From contig CM055608.1 of NCBI GenBank assembly GCA_029379385.1, positions 33,649,048-33,713,047 on the forward strand: a stretch of 64,000 bases of DNA. Direction: 5' to 3'. The notes beneath the pieces were generated by a model that saw only the letters and a program-made list of their open reading frames with translations, searched no databases and was not told where the DNA came from. Both the position numbers and the translations under genes were made by a program. Source of the DNA: Quillaja saponaria. Lineage: Eukaryota; Streptophyta; Magnoliopsida; Fabales; Quillajaceae. Positions 45,401-58,500 of this stretch are shown here, in pieces (within the stretch, counting starts at the first letter, position 1; each line of letters starts with the position of its first letter).

Positions 45401-48400
45401 TTCTTGCTGGTTGTAAGTGTTTTGATCCTGTTTGAGTACATTTTTCTTGGACCTACTTGTTTTGACAATGAGACACATGATCCAAGTATCGCATCGCATC
45501 ATGTCTTTATTGCTGAATCTCCAAGTTCATCTATGATTGATTGATCATGTCCCGGTTAGACTCTGCAATTATAAGAAGCCTATGTCTGACAATGAATATA
45601 CTTGCTTGCCTTTATAGGAATACATTAATCCATCACTCTTACAGACAAGAAGAAAACTACACATGCAGTTGCGGAAACATTAGATGTAAAGTAGTGTAAA
45701 TATTGCAAGCTATATCCATAGAAACTAACATAAGTTAAGTTTGTTAGATAAAAACTAACACATTTCCAAAGAACAAATATACATAACAGCCTTTGACTGC
45801 AAACTATGAAGCTAGGATTTTTTTATTTTATTTTTTTCTTGGTCCTTTTGTTATTTGTTGGAAACCAATTAAAGGTACTAAAATAAAATGCAACCCAAGT
45901 ACACAGGGAGCATACACAAAAGTGGCACCACCTCAAAAGAGAGAAAAGAAAAGAGAAAGATGAAGGAACGGACTACACCCTAAAGTTGAAGACGACATAG
46001 AATCTAGAAAGTTGATGGTGGGACCAAAGCCCAGCTGATCTACATTCCAGCAATGTATAAACCGTCTCTTCAACTCCCATCCAGATGTTTCTTAACCGTG
46101 GAAAACTTGATTGTTACTTTCTAGCTACAAAGTCCACATCAAACAAGCTGGAACCATTCTCCACAAATTGATACCTAGCCTTGATCCTTACTTTCCTCCT
46201 CCAAGAAGCCCACAAATTTCCCACAGTTTTAGGCATCAAACTGTAACTCCAAACACAGAAAACCCAAGGTCCCAAATTAGTTTATCCAAGTTGAAATGCA
46301 GTATAGATATGAAAAGTGAAGAGACGTAACTGACTCTAGAGTCTAGAGGAAGCCGTTTATGTCTAAAACGTGATTACAAGGGAAAAAAAACTACTACATA
46401 CAATTGAAGCAGCACCAGATCGAAAAATTATTGTAATATGTTGAACTGCATCCAATGAAGTGAATAATAGAGAATATTCATGAAATGTAAGCTTTATGCA
46501 GCTTATCAGTCCTTGTTTTCTTCATTTCTTGTTTCAATTGCTTATAGTTCATTGCCCACAACTAAGTTATCTACATTTGTGCTAGTTTTTTAATAACTGA
46601 CTGATTTTTCCACTAAACTCACATAACGCTGTAAGAATTGGATGCTGATCTTCAAATTGGGTCAATTTAGAATATGAATACTGAGTTGATGAATTTTGAT
46701 TTTGCCTCGTCTCTATCTGTTTTCCCCTACACATTTGTTTTTCATATTTGTGCTAGTTCTTAGTAACTGGTTGATTTTTCCACTGAACTCATATAACGCT
46801 GTAAGAATTGGATGCTGATCTTCAAATTGGGGCAATTTAGAATATGAATACTGAGTCGATGAATTTTGATTTTGCCTCGTCTCTATCTGTTTTCCCCTAC
46901 ACATTTTTCTTTCATATTACACATATTACTTCACATTTATTGTGACTTTTTTCTGCAGATATGGTCAAGAATAAAGGCTTCTTGCCATCAGGACCTTCGG
47001 AAATTCCTATACAAAGAAATCAAATTAAGGATATCATTTACTCTTTGCTTCCTGCTTGCAAGGATCCCGATCTTGATTCTAAAGTTCCATTTAAAGCAGA
47101 TGCAATAATTGCCAATCCTCCAGCATATGGTTAGTGTTAGGAATATAATAATAATGTATTGTTAAGTACCACATAACATAGATGGCAGTATATGTTTTAT
47201 TGTTTCTAAAAGGTTATAGGCGTAGGCTTTAATTTACCAATCAAGCCCACAATCATTTTCCTCATTCTAATTTATTTAATATGGTAACAGAGCGGGTTTG
47301 TAACCCAACCCGATCTTGGCCCAATTTCCAAAAACCCTAATCCGCTCTTTCTTTTCTTTTCTCTAGATGCCACATGAAGAAGAAGTGAAAAACAAGGCTT
47401 TGCCATCATTCAAGCCTGCCTAGTTATTTCCTTCCCCTTTTCTCTATCCTTAGTTATCTATTTTGTCTAATGGATGGTTCAGCCCCTCACCCAACAGTGC
47501 CTCTTTCTAGCAGTGCTTTTTTTATTTTTTTGAAAAATCCAGTTGTGCCTCTTTCCAGTCAACAAGGATATTGTTCATGGGTTCATGGGTGAAACCCTTT
47601 TTCACACAGTACTGCTGTTAGGTTGTTGATAAGGTTTTATTTTTACAAGATTGAGTATTATATGCTCCATCTTGACGGGGAGTATTAGAAATATAATAGT
47701 AATGTATTGTTAAGCCCCACATTGCTTAGATGTGGAAGTCTATGTTTTATTACTTACTATAAATAAAGGTTATAGGTGTAGGCTTTGATTCACCAATCAA
47801 GCTCACAATCATTTTCCTCATTCTAATTTATTTAACAGTTAGTTTCAGACTTAGTTTTAGTTTTTTCTGTGTGGTAGTGCAGTTTGCACTTAATATATAA
47901 TCATAAAAAACTTTTTAACAGCAATGACTGTTGCAATGCTACTGTTATTGCAACGAACGGGACACTATCGCAGCTTATTGACATCATTTAAAGTTCTTTA
48001 AAGATTAAAACAGTTGAGGAGACATTGGATAACTTGATAGTGAGTTCTGTACTATCTTAAGAACAAATTTGAGGTGATAGAATCTGAATGATATTTACTA
48101 TTGTAACCTTGGTTGGAAACTCTAAATATGTTTTAATTTTGGCTAGCAGTTTGTAATCTGGAATGACTTGTGCCCACTGTAGCTTTCTGCTGAGTTGCTG
48201 ACTTATAAGATTCCAACATCAAGGTTCTATAGTTACTGATTGTACAAGAAGGGTCTAAGATGTTTATATCAATTTGGTTTTGGTAATCAAAGGGTTATGG
48301 ATGAAGATGAAGAGTTAATGATCTTTAAGGATTAGGTTGCAAAAACTACTGGCCTGCTGTGATTTTCAGGTTTGGAAAGGGTTTATTTGAAAGGTAAGCT

Positions 48401-51400
48401 GACAACTGGTTTTTAGAGGATTCTAGGGTTTATGGGGACTAAAAGGGTTATCACTTCACAACAAGGAAATATGGAGGACTGCAAGGGACTGTTCTCTGGT
48501 TGTGAGTAGTGTGTTGCAAATTGAAGTGAGAGGGATTGTGGGGAGGAAGGAGGCAGGCGGGCGGCACGAGTTAAACTTGACTCACTCAAACATTTGATAG
48601 TTTGTAATCAACTCAAAAATCTTAATTTGCAATTCATAGACTTGTTCGTCTCTTATAGACTAACACTTTGGCTATCCCTTTTTCTACTAATGTCAAGATT
48701 GCAAACTACCAAATTACAGACTTGGAAATTGGAATCCAATAATAGGCACCTATGACTAGTCATTTGATAATTCTAGATTGTTGTCTTTCTTGATGGCTTC
48801 TGAACATTTCTCGTGAAATTAAAATTTCTGCATTTTATATGAAGTTCCATATCTAACAATTCACATAAAAGTTTATGTGTAACTCAAACTATAGAACGTT
48901 ATTCAACCGAATATACCATCCTGGTCCTCAAAACCGTATAATATTGGTGTCTGTATGATTTTTCAGTCAATCACCACATATGAAACAGAGGATTTTGAAA
49001 ATTATTTTCCTTTGGAAATTTCAACTCAAACATACGCAATTTTCCACTCAAACTTGAAATAGTTTCAATTTGTTATTAAGACAACTGATTACATTCTCTT
49101 TTGTAGATAGTTAGATTTATGTTAATAGACTCTTAACATGTCCAAATTCTTGTGCAGGACATTTTCATGTTGCTGAGGCGCTTAAACTCCCAATTCATAT
49201 ATTTTTCACAATGCCGTGGACGTAAGTCTTGTTTGGTGAGATAGACTTAATCCTGCGTATATTTATCTAATAATTAATTGTTTTTATTAAGCATTTCATC
49301 CCATGTCTGCATCAGTCAGTCAGATAATTTTTATTGTAATTCTCCCATTGTTTGCTGTATCATTTAATTTATTTCTTTGTTGTGAACTTAAGAAACACAT
49401 GCAACCAAATTATTATCTGACTTTTGTTTATATATTTTCCTAGGCCTACTAGTGAATTTCCTCATCCTCTTTCCCGTGTTAAGCAACAAATTGGATACAG
49501 AGTGAGTTATTTTATAGTTTGTTTCAAAATTTTATTGATCTGGAGTTAAAGGAAACCTGTATTTTTTTCAGGCCAGTTATTGTCATAAAACTTATGTTTC
49601 ATATTTCAGCTATCATATCAAATAGTTGATGCTTTAATTTGGCTTGGAATACGAGACATGATAAATGAATTTAGGAAGAAGCAGTTGAAGCTAAGACCAA
49701 TAACATTTTTAAGTGGATATTACAGTTCTCCTCCTAATGTGCCCTATGGATATATATGGAGTCCTCAACTGGTTCCCAAACCAAAAGGTAGCGTAAAGTC
49801 ACTCTTAGAACTATATGTTGGGTTGATTTTTTCATTATTCCTTTCAATCACCCCTCCCAAACTTCATGGGAGGTGATGAAAGAGTTAGCTGGGACCTCCT
49901 CAAATGGAACTGTTTTTGAGCGGATAGTGTTATGCTAATATAATCTTGTCTTGCTTCTTGTTCTGCAGATTGGGGACCCAGAATTGATGTAGTTGGATTT
50001 TGTTTCCTTGACCTTGCTTCAAATTATGAACCCCCGGAACCACTTGTGCAGTGGCTTAAAGATGGTGAAAAACCCATTTATATTGGATTTGGTAGCCTTG
50101 TGAGTTTCTTTTGACCCCTAGAATGGTTAGATCATCTAACTGAAAATTGATGAAGCCACAACATTCACCAATGATGTAGTTTAACATAATGTCACTGCAA
50201 AAGTATGAGCAGTTTTTTTCCTGTTTTGTGATTTGCTGCATTGAAAAACTATATATATTGGACAAAAATGTTGAAAGGGATTTCTGTTTTCTAGAACACA
50301 CAATGTTAGAACATGTCTCTTGTAGGCTAGTAGCACATGGTAAACTAGTAGTTTTATCTGCTTTTGCTTCCCTTCTTGACTGGTTCTCCTACAGCCATGA
50401 CAAAATACATTATGAGAATGAGGAATGGGGTTAGAAACCTTTGTCATTTTCATTATGACCTTATTATCTTAATGATAATATTGGAGAATTGGAGGAAACT
50501 GATTTCTGTTGTCCATATATCTGATGAGGATCAAATACTGTATTCTGTTTGTCATGTGACCGGAGAATTTGGCATTGTCCACCAGGATAGCGAGTATGTG
50601 TACAATACCTATTTTATATGAAAAGGTTAATTGACTTGAACATGGAATTTTTTATTTTTTTTTTTGGCTTGGAATTTGTGACAGCCTCTACAAGAACCAG
50701 AGAAGATGACCCAAATTATTGTTCAGGCTTTGGAAATAACTGGGCAAAGAGGCATCATCAACAAAGGCTGGGGTGGTCTTGGAAATTGTGAGTCTTGTTC
50801 TCTGATCTGTTTCACTATGCAGTTTTTAGACCACCAAATTTTCTTTCATTCTCACTGCTCTAGTTGTGGAAGCGCATAAGCAATTTCCATTTCTCAGTGG
50901 CAGAACCTAAGGAATCTCTATACTTATTGGACAATTGTCCTCATGACTGGCTGTTCCCACAATGCATTGCAGTGGTAAGGAGCTTACTGAAAATTACTAT
51001 ATTACAATTTCCAAATGACTTTTTAGTATATCTAATATGCTCTTTTCTACTGGAAATACACAAATTGTTTTCAGGTACATCATGGAGGTGCTGGAACAAC
51101 TGCTGCTGGTCTTAAGGCTGCGGTGACCTAATTGTTTGTTTGTTGTGAAGTTTTGTACCTTAAATTAGATCAATAGCTTACTTTTGGTCATCTTTCTTCT
51201 GTTAGTGCCCAACAACTATTGTGCCATTTTTCGGAGATCAACCATTTTGGGGAGAGCGGGTCCATGCTAGAGGAGTAGGTCCTGCACCCATCCCAGTTGA
51301 TGAGTTTTCACTGGAGAAGTTGATTCATGCCATAAGCTTCATGCTAGATCCCAAGGTAATATTTTCTGTAAACTAACTTCGGCCTTTGCATGTGATGGAT

Positions 51401-52083
51401 GCAATATGTTTCAGCATTACTATCATCATTATTTGTTTTGCTAGGAAGGTTTCAGTATTATTGGAACAATTTACCTGGGTTTCACGATATCACGTCACTT
51501 TTTTATTTCTCATATGCTGTTTATGCATAAACCATGTCCTCAGAGTCATACCACAGTGGCAAACAATTTTAATGTTGCTTAGAATAGGCAGTGACATCCT
51601 CTGCAGCATTGATACTATTAGTATATAAAATATTTCCAGAAAGATGATATTTAATTTAGCTATTGGACTTAGAGATCCCAAGAATGCATCCTATTCAACT
51701 TCTAGTAGTTGGGATTGAGACAAATGCTAGTTGATCCCCCAACTTTTGGTTTTCTATCAATTCTAGACATCACAGTCATCATCAGAGCATGAGATCTTTA
51801 AATTTAAGTTAAGACTTTGGTTTTATCCAACATGTTCTTTTAATACCTAGCTGAAATAAATATATATTCAACTAATCTGCTTGTGGACTTTATGCAGGTG
51901 AAGGAGAGTGCTCGTGAACTCGCTAAGGCCATGGAAAATGAAGACGGGGTGATAGGAGCAGTTCAAGCCTTCTATAAGCATTTTCCGCGCAAAAAATCTG
52001 GCCCTGAACCAGTGTTGGTGCAGAAACCGTCAAAACTTTCTTCTATAAGACGATGTTTTGGTTGTTCTTGTGTTTCTAGATAG
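42498..52083 (+). CDS. UGT80A: sterol 3-beta-glucosyltransferase (UGT80A type)
   Basis: Fourteen coding exons: 42498-42627, 43394-43566, 44446-44676, 45301-45412, 46959-47129, 49158-49221, 49444-49501, 49610-49787, 49969-50099, 50685-50787, 50898-50974, 51075-51122, 51206-51355 and 51898-52083, all in phase, 603 aa. The enzyme transfers glucose from UDP-glucose to the 3-OH of membrane sterols, giving steryl glucosides. A low-complexity N-terminus precedes the GT-B fold: IVGTRGDVQPFVAIGKRLQ and HRVRLATHKNF (N-terminal acceptor half), then FTMPWTPTSEFPHPLSRV, IYIGFGSL, and the UDP-sugar site DWLFPQCIAVVHHGGAGTTA and PFFGDQPFWGERV. The C-terminus is RRCFGCSCVSR. Conserved blocks resemble UGT80A2 more than UGT80B1 (recalled). 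The short N-terminus lacks the long Ser-rich leader of Arabidopsis UGT80A2. Introns carry a solo LTR, a tandem duplication and a TRIM. Confidence 0.94.
43974..44132. mobile_element. solo LTR (159 bp) of a TRIM-like retroelement
   Basis: It starts TGTTAGGG and ends TTTTACA, with a perfect 5-bp target-site duplication ATAAG at 43969-43973 and 44133-44137. It contains the word aagtcccacattgtttagat, which resembles the LTRs of the complete TRIM at 47135-47837. It lies in intron 2 of UGT80A. A solo LTR is the usual product of recombination between two LTRs. Confidence 0.8.
45880..46350. repeat. possible retroelement remnant in intron 4 of UGT80A
   Basis: The phrase gcaacccaagtacacagggagcatac and the purine-rich sequence after it resemble a dispersed plant repeat I have seen in many introns (probably LINE-derived). 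Ends and target-site duplications were not identified. Confidence 0.3.
46576..46917. repeat. recent tandem duplication, two 171-bp units
   Basis: Unit 1 (about 46576-46746) and unit 2 (about 46747-46917) share nearly the whole sequence, including cgctgtaagaattggatgct and gtctctatctgttttcccct. Only a few differences are seen, at a fixed offset of 171 bp. It ends about 40 bases before exon 5 of UGT80A, so it lies next to the 3' splice site. Confidence 0.92.
47135..47837 (+). mobile_element. TRIM retrotransposon (703 bp) at a splice donor in UGT80A
   Basis: Left LTR 47135-47281 (147 bp) and right LTR 47683-47837 (155 bp) are clearly related (both contain atgtattgttaag, cacaatcattttcctcattc and taatttattta). 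A primer-binding site complementary to initiator Met-tRNA (tggtaacagagcggg, 47282-47296) follows the left LTR directly. A purine-rich tract (gacggggag) precedes the right LTR. The target-site duplication is GTTAG at 47130-47134 and 47838-47842. The internal region of about 400 bp has no gag-pol frame, so it is non-autonomous. The LTRs have diverged noticeably, so the insertion is not recent. It lies five bases inside intron 5. Confidence 0.93.
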
Positions 52084-52740
52084 ATAGTTTTTCTAATTTC
52101 CATTATTTGGAAATCTATGTAATCAAGATTCTTTCTAGCGAGGGAGTTTTTCTAATTTCCATTAGTCAAAAGCTTCAGAAAAGATGTCAAGGTGACCTCC
52201 CTTGCCTAGATAAAAGCATCATACAAGCAGTATCTCTTGGCATATGCATTATGAAACTTACAAAGGCTACATAAATTATTTTTGCTTTAAACACAGTTGG
52301 TTCATGTATTGGTGGTGGTCTTGAATATATAGTTTTGTATGTGATGACATTTTGAATTTTGTATATGCCATTGATGCCTAATGTTATGGAGGCATGATAG
52401 TTTTCTGAAATGGCTTAAATGGTTGAATTGTTAAATACTGTCAGATGGTCATGCGAGTTTTGAATCTGTTTCACATGAACTTGTTGGCCAATACACATTA
52501 ACACTGACTGGTTATGTCCGACGAAGTGGTCCTGATCCATCTTATTAACTGCTAAGGCTAATCCCAATAGTATACCGACATGCCGCTATGACTCGTCCTT
52601 TGTGCATCTTCCTAATTGGTTTTAACTGCTTCTAGTTAATTCTTAAGTTTTGTTCTGTTAAACGTGTTCATCACACGCCCTTTCCTTTCAAAGTACAGTT
52701 TGTGAGCATAGAATGAAAAAAATAAGCAAACAACTAAGAT
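52084..52740. other. 3' flank of UGT80A
   Basis: Presumably 3' UTR and downstream DNA of UGT80A. A repeat of the words gttttttctaatttccatta occurs at about 52086 and 52146. I see no gene. Confidence 0.5.
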
Positions 52741-52847
52741 CCGGCTTTAGCCCCAGTGGCTTAGTTCCGGGACTTGGTCTCTAGCACCTACCAGATTCAA
52801 CCTCGTGCACTCCGTAATACTAATCTAACCCAAAAAAAAAAAAAAAA
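52741..52847 (+). mobile_element. tRNA-derived SINE
   Basis: The sequence has an A-box-like TGGCTTAGTTCCGGG at about 52757 and a B-box-like GATTCAACC at about 52795, about 38 bases later, as in RNA polymerase III promoters of tRNA-derived SINEs. It ends in a run of 15-16 A. I could not fix the target-site duplication, so the ends are approximate. The insert is in the 3' flank of UGT80A. Confidence 0.65.
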
Positions 52848-53019
52848 TTCTAAAATCATAATGTACGAGACCGACCATAAACTGACTGCATGCTAAGCAC
52901 GAAAGACCATTAAGTTTTTCTTTGGATGAATAAAGTCTCAATTTAAATTTCACAACATAATTTCTGCTACTTTGTACTGCAAGTCTGCAACAGAAATGAA
53001 TCTTAAATCCTGTCGTTTT

Positions 53020-53850
53020 TCATCCACTCATTGCCATATGTTTCTGTGTGGCCAGGACAAGCATCAGGAGTGATGAGCAGGGAGAAACTTCACCTTTCTG
53101 ACTTACTGGATCCTGCTTTGAGAAGCTAACATCAATAACGTCCAATGTTGATATCTCCAATGAGAGCATAATAGGAGGATTCATTCTACGTGTTACAGTC
53201 ATCCTTAACCCTTCTGTTGTGTGGATTGTGGCTCGGCCTGTAGTCATCACAACCTGTGACATGCACAGTGCCCAGGTCATATTCTGATCGGATCATGTTA
53301 GCATAAAATAATATATTCATTCCTATTTCCTATAAGTAATGCAAGAATTACGCATCTTTCTACTAATTGTGCTCAACAGGATATGTTACATGTCACGTTT
53401 AAAAATGGCCTCCTATATTTTTTACTGCTTGAAATATATTTAATCACACTTAACAAGTAGAAAATCTGGAATAGAAGTAATATGTTTATCTAAAATTATG
53501 CCAAAATATTCCAAATGTGTCCTTTCCTACTCACCTGCTTCATAAAACCTCACATTATATTAACTTGGAAAGAAGATAAAAGGTCCATGCATCAGAACTG
53601 CAGCTGTTGTTTCATGCCCGGCTATGAGCATTGTCATCAAGTCATCACGGAGTTGCTTGCTTGAAAACTGAAAGAATCATTTTTAAATATTCAGTCAATT
53701 TTGTAAAGGGAGAAATAAGAGATAATAAACCAGTAGCAATATTCTAGCATACATCATCTCCTGAAGCCAATAGGAAGTGTAGAATACTAGGTTCTTGTTC
53801 ATTCATGTACTCCTCATGGAATTGTAGCTCTTCTTTCATGCATCCTCTGA
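53020..53850 (-). pseudogene. CYP97A: remnant of a CYP97A carotenoid beta-ring hydroxylase gene
   Basis: Two blocks read on the minus strand. The upper block (53850-53566) encodes EELQFHEEYMNEQEPSILHF and [20 protein letters not shown], the I-helix with the oxygen-activating AGHET motif. A 2-nt insertion then shifts the frame before the expected WTFYLLSK. The lower block (about 53260-53020) encodes the C-terminus, MTTGRATIHTTEGLRMTVTRR. The exons between them, including the ExxR helix and the heme-binding FGGGPRKC loop, are missing, and no N-terminal part is found above 53850. An acceptor site precedes the upper block, so this is a broken genomic copy and not a retrocopy. CYP97A3 (LUT5) hydroxylates the beta-ring of alpha-carotene in plastids; this copy cannot. 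Confidence 0.85.
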
Positions 53851-55575
53851 AAATGCAGCATAAAACCAGAATTATGAAACATTAATTATCTCTAAATTTA
53901 GCAGGCAAAACACTGTAGATGAGCCATAAGAGCAATTTGATGAATTGCCTAGCTGCAAATATAAAAAGCAACTGCTAAATGACATGGAATATGTTAATTT
54001 GGACCACGGAAATAACTTGCTATTTAAAACGAGTTTTTGAGTACATAACCTCTGATTTACATGTTTAAGTGGCACTTCAGAGGCTGCAAGTATCACAAAG
54101 TATCTGAGATGCACTGTAACACTAGTATTGCATCATTCTCAAGAAGCTGGTATATGGAGAAATGTCTTCAATTAAGTCAATCTGGATTTAAATTACCCTC
54201 GAGAGGAGTAGCTATAATTGTCATAGGCACCACGTATCTGGAAGGTTAGATGGACATAAAAGGTTATGCAGCTCTCTCCATGTCTTTACTTTTTATGATT
54301 CCCCAACATCACATAATTATAGTCTCCAAGTGTATGCATTCAGGTTTTCAATGATGCTGGAGCTCCTTTTCTAGTTCAGAACATGTCTGTAGTTTCCATG
54401 TCAGATGTTCTGGTTGCTTCTTGTGTTATGAAACTCTTTAGTGCCAACTGGAGGTAAATTTTTGCCTTATGTTTGTTGGAGAAGTTTTAAACGGCAGTAA
54501 GGGTTTCAGATTGTTGAAATATTTAAACCAAGAATGGACTCACATAAATGCCTTTTATCAGACCATAAAGCTTATTGCTAATTTGATTACTGTTTGATAT
54601 GCAGATGTTGCTGGCAGCTTTTAGTAATCAAACGAAATATGTAAAAGAACATATTTTGATTGGTTAAAAAAGAGCTTACAGAGGAATCTGATTACCACTC
54701 CCCCACCCCTCCACCGAGAGTACAAATAAAGGAAATGAGAGAGAAAAAGAGCATTATGGTCCTATGGATTTGAGGTTTCTATCTAGCCCATTTCATATCA
54801 ATACTTGAAATACTTTACAAATGAGGATCTAATTATCAGCAATTTGCAATTTCTTTTCATCTATCTAGGATTACATTACAATGAGATAAAAAATAATAAG
54901 ATAATAATATAATAGGAGAATAACTATACAATTTAAAAATTATATAAGCATATACTATATAAATTTATAGAAGATAATAGATTGCCCGTTAGTCGGCTTC
55001 ATTGGAAAGAGGCCTTCAATAAAATAAAATAAAAAATTTAAATGGAAAGAGGCCCACAAAAAGGACAACTAGTTCCAGAAAAAAGAAGCTCAACACCATA
55101 AACAACATATATGAGCTGAAAACTACAACTTGGGATGCTAGTCAAGGCCCAAAAACATGCATCCCATTTACCTGAAGAAGCAGACCATACTTGGGATGAA
55201 CCACCAATTGAACCATTGGTAGATTTCAATTGAATTGAAACCTGTTTTCCCTCTATTTGTGCAGAAAAGAAAATAACTACTGATCGAAGTAACACTAGTA
55301 GATAACTAAAAAAATTAAAACCAAATAGTCAAATGCATAAATAGTTGATTATTAACTAGAACAAATTAAAGCAAAATAACCAACAAACAGGTCCAAAATC
55401 AAGTTTGCCTGCTCCTCTGCAGTCAGCACTACAGGGTTTATTTCAAAGTTCAAACATATAAAAAAGTTGAACAGCAGCAATTTATTCTCATAGTTTTGAC
55501 CATGTTCAACAACTGCATGCATGCAACTTAAATTCCAACAGCTAGCTAGCTAGACAGCAAAAGTCAGCTCAATCC
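53851..55575. other. region with no supported gene
   Basis: No upstream exons of the P450 relic were recognised. Short frames on both strands have no motif. One exon-like block (about 55176-55240, minus strand, bounded by AG and GT) has no partner of known function. The last few hundred bases are the 3' flank of the unrecognised gene. Confidence 0.45.
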
Positions 55576-58500
55576 TCACTGCTGGGGTCCCTTACCTGAT
55601 TCCAATGAACACCAAGGAGATTCAGTTAATTAACTAATAAATTTTGTGTTCCATGTATATATAATGGAATGGAAATGAATTCAAATAATAATTACCGCGG
55701 TCACGGTCACGTTCACGTTCACGAGCTGCAAGAAACATCCTCAAATGGGGATCCACAGGTAAGCCCATTTTTTCAAACATTGGATCATAACAAGAGTTCT
55801 TGATAGGCCTGTGATCAGATCAGGTATATAATTAATTTGTCCAGAAACTTATATAAAGAAGAAGAAGAAGAAGAAGAAAACAGAAAAACATATATATATA
55901 TATATATATTAATTAGTATATATATACGTACTTTGGGGTCGGAGAATATGGAAATTCAAACGATGGGGCGCTGGGGCCTTGACCCAAGCTACCTAGCTGA
56001 AGATTTGGGGATGGTGGAATATTGTTGTCTTGCAGATCAGTCATTGTCAGCTGGATAAATAATTATAATTATAAATGTATACAAGAGATGAAAATTATCA
56101 AACGTAAAAGTAGTTCAATTTTCAGTAATAACAAATACCGGTTGATCAATATTTGGAATGCTTGAGCCTGCAGCCTGATCACCCAAGACTCCTTGGAACT
56201 GTATTTCTTGAATTCTGGGAGCAAATAATTGTGAAAATTAATTAGATGGACAAGTAGAATTAAAATTCTATTTATTTTTCAATGAATGAAAATGATAGTG
56301 GTTTTAGTTTAAATTAATGAATTAATCAACCCTGCAGTCTGGTTCTTTGGAGGCCAATCAGTCCATGGTCTCATGCCGAAGTGTAAATCGGCAGCTCCAG
56401 TTCCAAGCGGATTCTAATGAAGTCATAAAAATTAACATTAATTAGCTAAAGTGAATGACATATATATCAATATATATGGGTGCTAGTCATAGTCATGCAG
56501 GCAGGTGAAGCTCACCGGTGGCAATTGAGATCTTGAAGAAGAATTCAAGCTAAGCTCCGGTTGTAAGTTTGTATGATAGCTAATCACATCCCCAAGAGTA
56601 CTCCCACAGCCTGGTAGAGCAGCCTGATCATGAGGGAATAGACTACTAGCCATTCCTGGAGACCCGTATCTATATATATAGAAATTCATTCATTTTTAAT
56701 CAACTGATCAGTACTACACAGTTTTAGTCTAGTAATTTGGTGAACATAAACAAAAAAAATGAAATACTTACGTGGACTGCTCGGTAGAGAAAGCATTTTG
56801 CGAGAAAATGCTTGGCTGATGAGGATGAATCATTAATTGACTCTGGAAGCTCATGTCCTGTTCAAGATTGAATGTTTGCATGTCCATTCTTGGTGTCTCC
56901 ATCTGAATGTAGCTCATATTTGTTTGATAGGCATATATATTTTATTCGTTAAGATACATATAATATTGCAGACCTTAAATCAGAAATTCAAGTAGCTGTG
57001 TCTGTGTCTGTGTCTGTGTATGTATATATATATATATATATATAGGACAAGCTAGTCAAACTTAATTACCACTTCAGCCGCCGGAGCAGGAAAGAGTTGT
57101 GCAGTGCCGGTGCCGGCAACTGATCCTGATTTTGACGATCCTCCTTCAAATATTTGAGTGAAGGGGGCCCCCATAGTTGGCTCAGCACAGATTTCAAATA
57201 TGCTTGGTGATCTAGAGTAACATCAAAATAGAAGTTGAGAGCTAAAACTCTGAATAATTATTCATCCTAAAAATAGCAATTAATAATGTTTGAAATGTTT
57301 TTTTTCTTATGTATGCCTAATTTCTTGTTCTACAAGCATCAAGATATTATATTCATGACTGAAATGAAATATTATCCTATCCATCAGCAACAGCTAGTGA
57401 TTCTCTCTCTCTCTCTCTCTCTCTTTTCCTTTTTTGCCCTGGGCTATATATATATATATACCTTAAGTCATGCAAAACTGGTGTTGCAGCTTGAGTTAGA
57501 GCATCCTGTTGAGTGTTTGGTTGATTTGGTTCAGCCGGTCCTTTTGATGGTTCATGCTGCAGGTTCTCCTGAATTTTAAAAGAAAGAAAATAGAATAAAT
57601 GCATTATATTATATATATCATATATTCAATATTTGCATGTTATGAAATCAATGTATATGATATCTCACTGTTCATCTCACCTTTGCTCGCTCAGTTGATT
57701 CAACATTCTCTTCATTCTGCTAAAAAGAAAAATAGGGAGAGAGCTAGATTTAAATTAAAAAGAACAACAATAATCAAGTAAGAAATAGTAGACTTGATCA
57801 TGAAAGAAAGTTGATATATAGACATGATTAAATAGTATATATATATGCTCAAGGGAAATTCAAAAATAATCACTGATTATGTATAACTAGTTAACTAATT
57901 ATGTCTTATTCTAATTAGTCAGTGATCAGTACAATATTAATAATAGACTTATAAAGATACCAATTAATTAATCTTCTTTGAAACATGTAAATGATCAGTA
58001 CATTAATAATGTAAACTAATTAACACAAGTTAACTTAAATCTCACCATATATCTATTTTATTTAAGGTTAAATCCTTTTTAATTAGTCATTATTTAATAA
58101 AATCGTTATTTTTTTCATCTAAAGTAAAGGTAAAGTGAGAAATTAACAACCATAAGAACTCTATGGGATTGATCAGAGGATAAAACGGGGACGATAAATT
58201 AAATCAATCAACAGTCATCCTGTAGGGATGAATCTTCAGTAGATTGAAATTTGATAAAATTAATCATAATATATTTACCAATTAAACTGGCTATGTAGCA
58301 ACTTGTTGACATTTTTTCTTTATTTTTATGCAAAATCAATATGACAATTATACAGCCATAGTTGCTTCTATTCAGTTATATATAGAACCAACTAAAATGA
58401 TTATTACGTAAAAGAATTAAACTTCAAGATGGAGACAAAACCTAATTAATTAACAGTCATAGCTAGCATAGAAAATATGTTTGATCAATTCTGAAGAAAA

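Noticed and set aside
55176..55240. Exon-like minus-strand block bounded by AG and GT, coding SIQLKSTNGSIGGSSQVWSA
   Set aside because: It has no recognisable family and does not join the neighbouring gene in a sensible frame; that gene already ends at a stop at 55576.
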